From positions 1,157,001-1,221,000 of the forward strand of contig BSDZ01000022.1 in assembly GCA_030268105.1 (NCBI GenBank): 64,000 nucleotides of DNA, given 5' to 3'. The first letter of the stretch is position 1. Each line of letters begins with the position of its first letter. Below, piece after piece: positions 24,501 through 34,883 of the stretch. The stretch is from Volvox africanus (taxonomy: Eukaryota > Chlorophyta > Chlorophyceae > Chlamydomonadales > Volvocaceae). Under the pieces are notes generated by a model. That model saw only the letters and a list, made by a program, of their open reading frames with translations. It searched no databases and was not told the origin of the DNA. The position numbers and the translations under genes are program-made.

Positions 24501-27500
24501 GTGCGCGGCTTCCCTCGTTCTTAGCTTCCTCGCCCTCCTGCCCCAACGGCTGCCCCAGCCCCATCTGTGGCTGCAGTTTCAGTTTCACATCCTCCGCACG
24601 ATCTTCCAGCTCCAGCTGTTTCAGACGGTAATCGCAGTATGCATCCTCCACCATCGGAGCCAACAGCTTGTGCAGATGGGGCCGCATGTACTGCAGGAAC
24701 TGCAGATTGGTCATGCGCAAGGCTTGCGTAACTACCAAAGTGCTCATGCCAGGCGGAAGCGCCCGCGAGCTCGTGCCCAGTGCCGTTGCTGGACTCGGAG
24801 AAGTGGTCAATGCAGCGGTAGCCGACTCAACGCCAGCAGCTTTGCACATCGCCTGTGTTTGCAGCTGCGGCACTTGATGTGGTACATGTTGCAACTCGTG
24901 CCGCTGCTGCTGCTGTCGCACCGTTGGTGGTAGCGGTGGCGGTGGCGGCAAGGGCTTTGCAGGTGGCAGTGGCAGCTGCAATTGTGAGCACACGCGCATT
25001 GGAAACCTGCCCTTCTGCTGTATCTGCTGCTGCAGTTGCGGACACGGCGTAGATGCAGCTAACTGAGGGTCTGTCGACTGCTGCTGGTCCGGATGGGAAT
25101 GATGCGCCGGCAGCGGTCGCGAGGATGGCGGTAACGGCTTGTACTGGTGCGTCTGCTGGAGCAGGGGCGGACTGGGAGATCGGTGTTTTTGTTGCTGTTT
25201 TAGCTGTTTGGGCTGCTTTTGATACAACTTTGGGTTAGGGAACATGGGCGGAGGTAGCGGCAGAGTCGGCTTTAGGGCGAGGAGTACTGAGTTGCTTGAC
25301 GCGGGGCCGTCAGGATGACCCATCCGGATGGGTCCCGCCTCATCGCTCGTGCTGAAGGGCGCAGTTGCAGGGCCCTCAAGCAAGGAGCCGGTCCGCATCA
25401 GTAGCGGCGTCGGAGCACTAGCAGCAATCCCTGAGCCCACCATCGTCATCCCGCTCCCCCCGTCGGACGACCACGTTGGCCTAAGCCCGGAAGCAGTCAT
25501 TGGCAGCTGAAGTGAAGTATGCGTCATCAGGCCCGGTAGCGGCGCCAAGGGCAATGGCACCGGCAACTGGGCTGTGGGCATCCCGTGCACGCCAGGAAGC
25601 AGACCCTGAGACGACGGGGCCACATGTGGCAGGATTCCGGGCTGCGGGACAGGGCCGCCGCCGGTAGCCACCACCGCCGCCATGCCTAAGCCTGTCGGGG
25701 GCGGCAATGGAGGCGGCGGCGGCAGCGGCGGCGCAAGCTGCTGCTGCTCCTGCGACGCATGCTGCTGAGTTTGGTGTTGTTTCAAGCCGCCTAGGGCAAA
25801 CATAAGGTCTGGTGTGTGCGTCATCGGCGCCACATGCTGCTGCGTCGGTGGAGATGCTGGTGCAACACCGCCGTACAAACGCACCAGTTCGGCTAAGAGT
25901 ACCCACCGCGGCGGATCACCACCACCGCTACTGCCGTCGCCGCCGTTACCAGACCCTGCGGCGTCGGTGCGGACAACATAATGCTCGGAAATAATCAATG
26001 TGTAGCTGTCAACCTGGCCAGCATCCATCCAACACGATAGCTGCTCAAAGGAGAACGGCCCCGTGGGTCGGCCTCCAGAAATATAGCTCCAAACCCGGGC
26101 GTCACGCGCCGGCGGCTGCATGCCCTGCAGAGAGGTCCTTTTCACCGTGGCGGCGAAGCCGTCGCTACTGTCAGACGTTGCCGCCATTGCCGCGAGAACC
26201 AACCGTCGCTCAGTGGCCTCGTGAATCGTGCTCTCCCACTCCGCCACGACCTCCGTTGCCACCCTCATAGCGCACTGTGCCACCGCAGCAGGGACACCCG
26301 CCAGGGCTCCCGGCAATAGTTGCGCGTTAGGAGCCAGCCGGCCCTCAATAAGGTGCGTGCGTAGCGCCATGGGTGTAAGACCACCCTCCGCGGCGGCAGC
26401 CGTGGCGACTTCCGCGGAGGATCCCTCGCCAGCCGGCACCCAGCGTCTGACCGCAAATTCCTCTGCCAGCGCACCGAGCTCGGCTGCCTGGATCTCCAAG
26501 CAGATCCCGCGACCCTGCAGACGACAGATGTGGCAACCAGGAAACCAGGCAATTAGACGGGCAAGCAGTTGATCTGGAAGACAGCCCCCTAAGGTACGTG
26601 TGGTGATGTGGTTTTGGACAGAACAGTGATTCGTGTGGCGTATGTGAGAAAGTTCGTACAAAGGGACTCTATGCCAATGTAAACGAGTTAGTGACTGACT
26701 TTGGTGCATCTACAAGTTTTATATCCATCATGAAACTATTTTGAGCTCAGATCAACCGAGCCGTTATTGTGTACGCGATTCGCCACAAGCTGCAGGACCC
26801 CAAACTAAGACAACTCGCGCCGCACATCATCTCAGCTACCGGCAACGGAACGTCGTGCCCTATGCAACGCTTTTAGCTACATGCATGAAGTACCGCGCGA
26901 GACTATAACAGATTCCATGACCCGAAGCAGCGTCTTACGCGGGCGGTGGCGAAGGAACGTTTCTGCAATTCAATATCGGCATTTGGTGCGGTTGAATACG
27001 CACAAGTAGAAGCCAAGAAGGGCGCTAACGCACAGACGTCTGAATACACCTGAATCAATGGCTGTGTGCTGCCAACGGCGACACCATCAAATCCAAGAAT
27101 CGACTCCATACGAAAGGACGAACGGATGACCAGACCCATATGAAGGAATGAAGGACAGAGGCAGAAAACATGCGCCGTAGTCTCCATCATCATCAAAACC
27201 CTGGTCATTCTTGCCCGATGGCGTTCATGCCTACATGAACATACCTCAATAAAGTCCATCCAACTACATTAAAAGTAACTGTTCGGAGGGACTAGCTGAT
27301 ATGGAGCAATGCTGCCGGGCATATCCGCTCCTTCTAACGTGCTAGCATAACAATGAAGCTGTGCTTTCCATTTCCTTGCTAAAAGATTGCACCGTAATGG
27401 CAAGAGCAAACCATCCTTATTCCAAACAACAATAATCGGATATCACCTTACGATAAACCCGGCCGTCTAGACGAATGGACAAACGATTAGACATGGAGGA

Positions 27501-29518
27501 TATCACATCGCTATACAACTCTCCCGAAGGCTATGCAAAGGACCGTGACCCATTTGACCCTATCCTCAGATCGAGACTTGCGCGCTTGCTGGATTGGTAA
27601 TCTCAATGGATCTGCGCACTCGGGTTCAACCCGCGCGGGCAATGCTGCATCCCCCCGATCATAGCCACCGACCAGCGACGAGGTCCACCAACCCCATACA
27701 CGACCACGCACGTCTATCTCCTTGGATGCTCACCCACGCAGATATTGGGAAAGCCGTCAAATGGGTCATGGAAAAACACAAGATTGCGCACATGTCCTGA
27801 TTGTGGACCAAATCGCAACTACAACGCTGAAACATTACGCGCCCCTGTTTGAGTGCCAAAACTGCTTTGGCGTGATCGGGGTCCCTAATCTCGATGCCAT
27901 ACGCTGCCCAATATTAGAGCCGCATGTGCCGCACTAGTGAATACGCTTGTTACGAAGCGAGAGTATAAAAATCGCTCACTGGCCTGAGTCGCCGAATTAC
28001 CAGGTGAAACAGCTCGATCAAACTTACTCAACGTTTGTGGTGGGGCCGTCAGGAAAATGGGGAGAGCTTTGCTGCTACCAAGGCGTTTTACTGATCCTGC
28101 CCCGTCCTGCTGCTACAGACTTCCTGATGTGCACGGAGTTCTTTCCACTCTCAAGAGTCAAGACCCTCAAGCAAGCCACACATGCACAATACGCACGGCT
28201 CACGGCTGAACGTGAGCCAATACTAAAAACCTACAAGATCATGCCGACTCCCAGGTATCATCAATTGCCCCTGGCTGCTAGACAAAGATCGTTTGCATGA
28301 GGATTGGGTTGGGCTACAAATTCCTCACGCTTCAAACCTAAGCTCCAACAAGGGTACCAATGGCTATACTTTTTCCCATTTTAAACATCCGGCATGAATG
28401 GCCTGTCCATCTTCCTTTGACCATGGGGTAGGTAGGTCGCGGGGGGAGTTGGTTGTCCCCCTATTCAACCAGCACCGTTCCCCATAAACCGGCCCCAAGA
28501 CATATCCCAGTCCCCTTACCTCCTCCAGCAACCTCCACACCGCCACCTCAAGCGCCGCCAACCGCTCCCGCAACATGCTCCGCTCTAGCACGCAGCTGCG
28601 CAACGGCGTTGCAGCGATGGCTTCCATGAACGGCAGGCTCTCTCCGGTTTCGCTGCTTTCCACGTGCGTCTGGGGTGCCCCCTTAAGCATATGCGTCAGC
28701 TGTAGCAAGCTGTACGGTCCGCAGATGACATCGTTTTCGTCCAGGTAGGACCATACGACGGCCTGCAGTTTGGGCAACTGCTCCGCACGCCGCAGGACGG
28801 CGGTAGCCTCCTGCAGATCACGTTCGGTGCGCCGCAGTGATTCTTCCTCTATGCCCAAAGCCATGCGGTTTTGTTCCAGACGGCAATAGAGGCTCGCGAT
28901 AACGTCGTCTAAACGGGGCCGCATTGCCGGTGGCGGCAAAGTGGTGCTGGACGGCGGCACATCTGGTGGAAGTGATCCCGCGATGTCCAGGCGAACAGGC
29001 CAGAAGTGGCGAAGATGTTGATGGACAGGCTGATGCTGTAGTACTTGCGGGTGTTGTGGGGGCATGTGCTGGTGATTCAGAGGTTGCTGCTGTTGGTGTG
29101 GTTGCAAAGGCGGCTGGGACGATGTGGCGGACGGTAGCGGGACAAGCGGCGCTGCAGAAGGTTGAGGTGGTGCCGACGCTGATGGCGGCAGAGCCGGGGA
29201 TACAACAACGGGTGGCCCCCCAGCCCAGGGCGTCCCTTGCTGCTGTTGCTGCACTGCAACGGAGGGTGCTATCTGCGCTGCGAGCCCGACCACTGCCGTG
29301 CGCACGCTCGGACCGAAAGAGGAGAAAGGCGGGACGGAATATGACGTCGAGGCCGAATAATGGCTATTTAACCTGTCTTGCAGTGCTCCAGCTGGGGAGC
29401 AAATGGGGCCTGCTACTCCACCAGCGTTCGGCGCTGCGGTGGGTGGCATAAACGGCGCGGCCCCGTGGAGAGAATGAAAATGCAAGTTGCTGCTAGGTGT
29501 CAAGCCTGCTGGCTGCAT
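18560..29518 (-). CDS. SET1: SET1/ATXR7-type histone H3K4 methyltransferase
   Basis: Predicted nuclear H3K4 methyltransferase. Proposed minus-strand exons: 29518-28520, 26514-20100, 19734-19565, 19193-19053 and 18634-18560 (stop TAA 18560-18562). Joins are in phase: GAG|GTAAGG to CTGCAG|GGT, TGGG|GTGAGC to TGTAG|GC, ACG|GTGAGA to GCAG|GGG, and AAG|GTGCGG to CGCAG|CTC. The last four exons give an uninterrupted SET domain: [12 protein letters not shown] then [49 protein letters not shown]. The post-[11 protein letters not shown] (C-X-C-X4-C) and terminal GFMN follow. Two GYF-like modules (WSYLDEN...GPYSLLQL in exon 1, WSYISGG...GPFSFEQL in exon 2) resemble the GYF domain of plant ATXR7. The 6.4-kb exon is mostly Gln/Pro/Ala/Gly-rich. 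Linking exon 1 across a 2-kb intron, and the true start codon, are inferences; the SET part is firm. Confidence 0.85.
18897..18914. repeat. Short interstitial telomere-type repeat (CCCTAAA)2CCCT
   Basis: Two and a half units of CCCTAAA (TTTAGGG on the other strand), flanked on both sides by TATA dinucleotides, in the last intron of the SET1-type gene. TTTAGGG is the plant-type unit; Chlamydomonas reinhardtii uses TTTTAGGG. Confidence 0.8.
26515..28519. other. Two-kilobase intron of the SET1-type gene, with a plus-strand coding relic
   Basis: If the SET1 model is right this is its first visible intron. On the plus strand one frame from 27722 to 28300 is open except for a TAG at 27935-27937, giving about 190 residues that I cannot assign. 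It may be a decayed insertion. The alternative is that the exon at 28520-29518 belongs to a separate gene ending at 28364. Confidence 0.4.
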
Positions 29519-30428
29519 GCTGCACTGATGCTTGTTCGCTTTGCGATGCCCGCTGAGATAAGAGGACCCTGGCTGGCCGCACCGCGGGTCTGCGTCCCAC
29601 GTGCGAGGCTGTGACCCTTATTGCCCCCCCTCAGGTAAGGACTACCCGTCCTGCGTGCGGCTGTTCCGCCGAGGGTTAAGCAGCAGCGCGCAGAGGCGGC
29701 CCCAAGCATTGCTGCCGGTTCAAGTTGGCAGCGCCGGGCCTTAAGCACTGCGCTATAATGACTGTTTCTAAAACGTGCCCCTCAAACAAACATAGGACAG
29801 CGATGCTTTCCGGCTGGCGTTTTACTGCATACAGAAGCATAGACGGATGTCGGAGTTGAGCTCAGAACTCAACTACCGAGTTGGCCATCCGACACCGCTG
29901 ACACCGGAGGCTCAGAACCTGTGACTTAAACAGAATTGACGACACCACATACCCACGCAGCGGGCGCACGAGATTACGCGCCCCAACACCAGGGATTGCA
30001 GGAACGGAAAGCTTATCCGCCCTTGCAACGCCTCCTTTCGTTTTAAAAAACAGCGTGCCAACCTTGAAGTTTTGACGCTAGCAACAGTCTGGAAAGGTGT
30101 TGTGCGAGAAATTCCAGTTGCACAGTTAACTAATTACAGTTCTTGCAGCGATTTAACAAACCATACAGCAATATGGTCATGTAACCTGTGTGGGATTAAG
30201 CAAAGAGAAACGTTGGGGCGGGTCCCGGCTCCAGGGTGGTTACGCTTCTCGGCCAAACAGGGAGTTTCTGAGTTTGCGGGTCCACGTATTAGGATTTTCC
30301 ATCACATTCCTCGTCGAGCTCATCTGCTAGCAATTTAGCTCGCACATCCCAGCGTTCGACGGAGTCGTTTGAGAATGCCTAAATCGGACGTCACCTAAAA
30401 GTTGAGAGGCATGTAGCATGGGCTTGAT
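29519..30428. other. Divergent intergenic region between SET1 and CCR4
   Basis: About 0.9 kb separating two genes transcribed away from each other, presumably holding both promoters. No clear TATA box and no long ORF with a recognisable product were seen. Confidence 0.5.
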
Positions 30429-33400
30429 ATGGCAGTTTACCTGGTCTCTGTGCGGCTCCCGACTGGGGATGGCGTCTACCAGGGGGTGACCCTAGAGCCT
30501 TATGTGCTGGTCAAGCGTGGTGAGTCTACGCTCAATGCGGAGGACCTGCCAGAGGAGGGCGCGCCTGAAGGCCAGTTTCAGCTGCGGCATCGGTGGTATC
30601 GCAGCACGGTGCCTCGCGGTGGGGCCGTGTGCAGCGTACACCCGGACAAGGAGGCCACACTGCAATGCGTCGTCTGCCAAAAGTACCGTGTAGCAACCCA
30701 CTTGAGCTACCATTGCACAGTGGAATGCCTGAAAAGCCATTGGAATCTGCATAAAGAGTACCATAAACAGCCTCAAGCAAATAGAGGTGCGTATTTCGCT
30801 TTTTTCCGCAAGTTCCGTTCTCACAATAGCGCGGGGTACGTTACGATGCACCGTCCTTTTGCCGGTCATGCTGAGCGAGTAATTTACTTTCATTCTAGGA
30901 GCGCTGGAAAACGGCGTTGATGGGGTGGCCAAAGGCGCACACGGCACGAGCGCCAGCGGAATGGAAAGCTGGATCGAGGTGGGAGACGCCTGCACACTAA
31001 CAACACTGAACTTACATACCTAAACTTTATTCCAATCTACAGTAATTACCCATAGAAATCACCGTCTTGCCTGGTCGACGCCTCTACTGCCACAACATAC
31101 TCGGCATACATCGCACAGGTGGGCCGTAGCCGGGCATACACGCCGACCTCCGACGATGTGGGCTACGTGCTCAAATTTGAGGTGACAGTTATCGACAAGC
31201 TGCATCCTTACGTGGCAGACATGGGCAGGGCGCACTCACAGTCGGTGTCCTCTGCACGCGTCCGGCCAGCACCCAACCCGCCTGTCCGGTCGATGGTTCA
31301 GATGGTGCCGCCCTCGCAGCAATCCAACACGGGCAGATTCACCATCTTGACCTACAACCTCCTTGCGGACCTGTACACAAAGGTGACTCGTGCGTGGTGA
31401 TAGGAATTTAATGGGACGCATGTGTGAGACTGATTCTCGGTGAGCTGTATTACCCGAGCTGAGGCTTCCGCGACCACATTGCCAAGTGTTCTTTAACGGC
31501 TCGGCTTTCCTGGTGCCCTCGTACCCTTGTCCGGCGGGTGTGGCATCGGCTCTAACCCTTAGCTAGCCGCGTTCCCTGCGTCCTGCCATCAGGCTGACTT
31601 CTCGAACACGTGCCCGGCATGGTGCCTGCACTGGCACTACCGGAAGCGTAATCTACTGCGGGAGTTGCTTTCACACAAGGCGGACATACTGTGTTTGCAA
31701 GAGGTACAAAGTGATCACTACCTCGACTTTTGGGCACCCGAGCTGCAGCGTGCGGGGTACGTGGCCATCTACAAGAAGAAAACCACGGAGATATACACCG
31801 ATAACAAGTACGCCATCGATGGCTGCGCGACCTTCTTCCGTCGTGACCGGTGGGTATGGAAAGGCTATTGGTCGGCCAGGTTGGGAGCGGCTGATGAAGC
31901 CGTGGTGTTGCTTAGGTTTGAGGTGGCTGGTCGGATCCTTGTTGTCGAATCTCAGGCATGCGCAGCGACCAAATATCTATTAGTTGCTGAAACTTTTGCA
32001 ACAAGAAAAAGGCTTCACCATCATTGCCGTGTGATATTATGCGCGTTGCCAGGTTTTCGCTGGTGAAAAAGTATGAGGTCGAGTTCAACAAAGCGGCCCT
32101 GTCCCTGGCGGAGGGCATGACGAATCCGCAGCAGAAAAAAGCGGCCCTGAACCGGTTGCTCAAGGTACGAGGTGACATGGAGGCTTTGTAAAAAGTACGG
32201 CTTGTATTCAATAAGCATGTCCTGGAATATAAGAAAATGTGCCCAGCGGCAGAATCAATTTGGAACGTGCATAACGGGCTTGGTGGGTGTGGCCGCGAGC
32301 AAGGTCTGAATGCATGGATCCAGTGAGCCAGAGTCTCAAATTAACAACTTGCAGGAGAAATACAGCAGGGATTACCCGTGCCGTGCTGTAGCGTAGTTAG
32401 GCTTTCGCATGGTTGCAAGCGTTGAACTTCCTAGGTGGGTTTGCTGATGATCCAGATGCGACCAGAGCGCACCCGGTTTGAAGCCATGCACATGGAGAGG
32501 TTACTTAAGTATCGAGGCAACAGGTGCATCAATCAGCTGCCTGCCTGTGTAGTGTTGTGGGTCTACCCATTTCGATGCATCCGGAAGAGAGAGCGAGTGT
32601 GTGTGTGGAGATTCGTTTTCGTGTACGGGTTTTGAAGAGGACATGAGATGGCCGCAGCGTCGGGCACCGTCGCGAGTTTCCGCCTCTATTGGATGGGAAG
32701 CCTTAGGAATGCTTTCGGGCTGCATTTGCTCCATTAACCTGTTGCCCCGCTGCTAGCAAATTGCGTCGCGGGCTCGGAACAGGCGTCAACTGCGTTGCGT
32801 ATCAGCGCCATGGGGTACGGAATTCCTGTTACAAAACTAACGTGCCGGGCCTGCTGGTGGCTGTGCTAACGTGCTTTCAGGATAACGTGGCGCTAATTGC
32901 GGTGCTGGAGGCGATTGAGCCAGGTACGCCAGATGCGGGGACGCGCCGCACATTGATCTGTGTGGCAAACACGCACATCCACGCGAACCCCGAGCTCAAT
33001 GACGTCAAGATCTGGCAGGTGCACACGTTGCTTAAGGGGCTGGAGAAAATCGCCGCCAGGTGCGCGTCGTGGCTGGGGCTGGCCTGTGTTGCCTGTGTTG
33101 ATGCTTGAGGCTCCGTCAACCAAGAGACGTCCTGTTAGTATCGATCGGTTGCGAGGAGGAGGGAGGCTGGTCCGGACAGTTTGTGCTAGGCGGCTATATT
33201 TTTCGTAGGCTTTCTTAGTCCTCATAACTGGGCAGGGGCCCCTATTAAGGGGCCCCTGCCCAGTTATGAGGACTAAGAAAGCCTATTATTTGTGAATGTT
33301 ACGAATTTTACTTTTGCCTTCAAGATATCCCTAAAGTAGCTGTGTATGTCAATCCAAGAAAACTAAACCTGCGGCGGCTGCGACTTGGCTCCAGCCTGAT

Positions 33401-34883
33401 AGGTAAAGGCAGGTTCCGACGCATACCGTGTTTGACGGCGAAGCTACAGCAATTGCAGCGACTGAAACCTGGTGCGGGTTAGTCCCGTTTCCAATACTTG
33501 ACCGAAATGCTTTCTGGTGTCCCCGCCACACAGCGCGGATATCCCGATGTTGGTTGCGGGAGACTTCAACAGCATACCGGGCAGCCCAGCCCACTGCCTC
33601 CTGGTCAAGGGCAAAATTGATGCGAGCATGATGGTAAGTCGGTTGGTTTAACAAAATAGATAATGACAAAGATGGCTGACATACTGCTGATTGCTTGAAA
33701 CGGTGCATCAAGCTGGTTGGCTAGAATGCCAGACGGGGTAGAACGGGTTGGGTACAGATAAGAACGGAACCAGTCACAGGACCAGGAGCAAATAGCGTTT
33801 GGCTTATGTGGCAATGAAGTAAGCCAGCAAATAATACTCTGCGATCTACCTTATGGTCACATGACGAGGGTTGGGCACCTGCATTGAGACTGATTGCTTT
33901 GCATATGTCGCCCTAAGTCCATGGCTATGGTAGACGCGATGTCTTCCCGTCCGCCTGACGGTCGCTACCTATACATTCTCCTGCCTAAGTCAGCACGCGT
34001 CATAGTTGCGTGTGGCTGCTACTGCAGGACGCGGCAAATGACCCTCTGCATCTGCTTAAGGATCAGAAGATGTCGCACTCGGTAGGAGGGGGGAAAGGAT
34101 GGGACCCGCATGAGCACAGGACAGGACCAGATATGAAACCTACATTTTAAACATGCTTAGGTGCGTTTTTCGTTATCCTGTGTGGATAAGGGCATCGTGG
34201 CCGTCCTCCCGGCTCCTCCGTCTGATCATGCTTTGCGATCCTCGCCATGGCCGCGTGGACGTGTTGAGTCCGTCACAGCGTCTACTGCCCGTATTATGTC
34301 AAAACCTTTCCCATCTATCGCCCACCGTAGTTGCCGCTGTCGAGCGCCGTAGCGTATATGCATGATGCGCCATTGTCCGCCGATGGTAAGCTGTACAAAC
34401 AGCGCCAGAGGCTGGATGCGAAGCACCACGAGCCGCTCTTCACCATCATGACCAAGGACTTCAAGGGTACGCTGGACTACATATTCTACACCACCAGCAG
34501 CCTGCAGGCAAGCGGAAAAAGGGACACAGCACGGCGGTGGTGGTGGTTAAGGCTTGGACAGTATGCAGGGTTGACGTCAGAGTTTCCTAATGTAGCAGAG
34601 GGTAATTGTATTTGTACCAAGCATCTCAACGAGGAAAAATGAAGATTTGCAATGGCGACGCATCTACGTATTGCTTGGGATGGTTGCTCTTGACATGTGT
34701 AACGGACTGTCTTGGCTCATCCCCTTCCACTTCATAACCTCTTCCCCGCAGCCCACGGCGATTCTGGAGCTTCCCACTGAGGCCGATGTGCAGACCCGGC
34801 CTGAGGACCTGCTACCCAACCCGCTGTACAGCAGTGACCATCTCGCTATCATGGCAGAGTTTCAGTACAAAACGCGTGAATGA
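30429..34883 (+). CDS. CCR4: CCR4 deadenylase (CCR4-NOT complex, EEP family nuclease)
   Basis: Poly(A)-shortening nuclease of the cytoplasmic CCR4-NOT complex. Ten exons: 30429-30786, 30899-30978, 31119-31382, 31593-31849, 32053-32164, 32881-33059, 33534-33633, 34028-34081, 34331-34507 and 34752-34883. All join in phase, 1713 nt or 570 residues, close to plant CCR4 proteins (about 600). The N-terminus carries the plant-type Cys/His zinc finger (CSVHPDKEATLQCVVCQKY, then YHCTVECLKSHW). The nuclease core follows: ILTYNLLADLY, the metal-binding Glu in LCLQEVQSDHY, IDGCATFFRRDRW, CVANTHIHANPELNDVK, QVHTLLKGLEKIAA, VAGDFNSIPGSP, GTLDYIFYT and SSDHLAIMAEF. All catalytic residues expected for the EEP fold are present. 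The intron after exon 9 uses a GC donor (CAG|GCAAGC). There is no leucine-rich repeat, as in plants and unlike yeast Ccr4. Confidence 0.93.
33206..33285. repeat. 38-bp perfect inverted repeat (hairpin) in CCR4 intron 6
   Basis: Arms 33206-33243 and 33248-33285 are perfectly complementary around a 4-base loop (ATTA). The arm contains GGGCAGGGGCCCCT. The structure lies within the intron 33060-33533 and would form a stable hairpin in the pre-mRNA. Confidence 0.92.

Noticed and set aside
30492..30995. 167-residue minus-strand ORF over CCR4 exon 1
   Set aside because: Antisense of the well-supported CCR4 zinc-finger exon.
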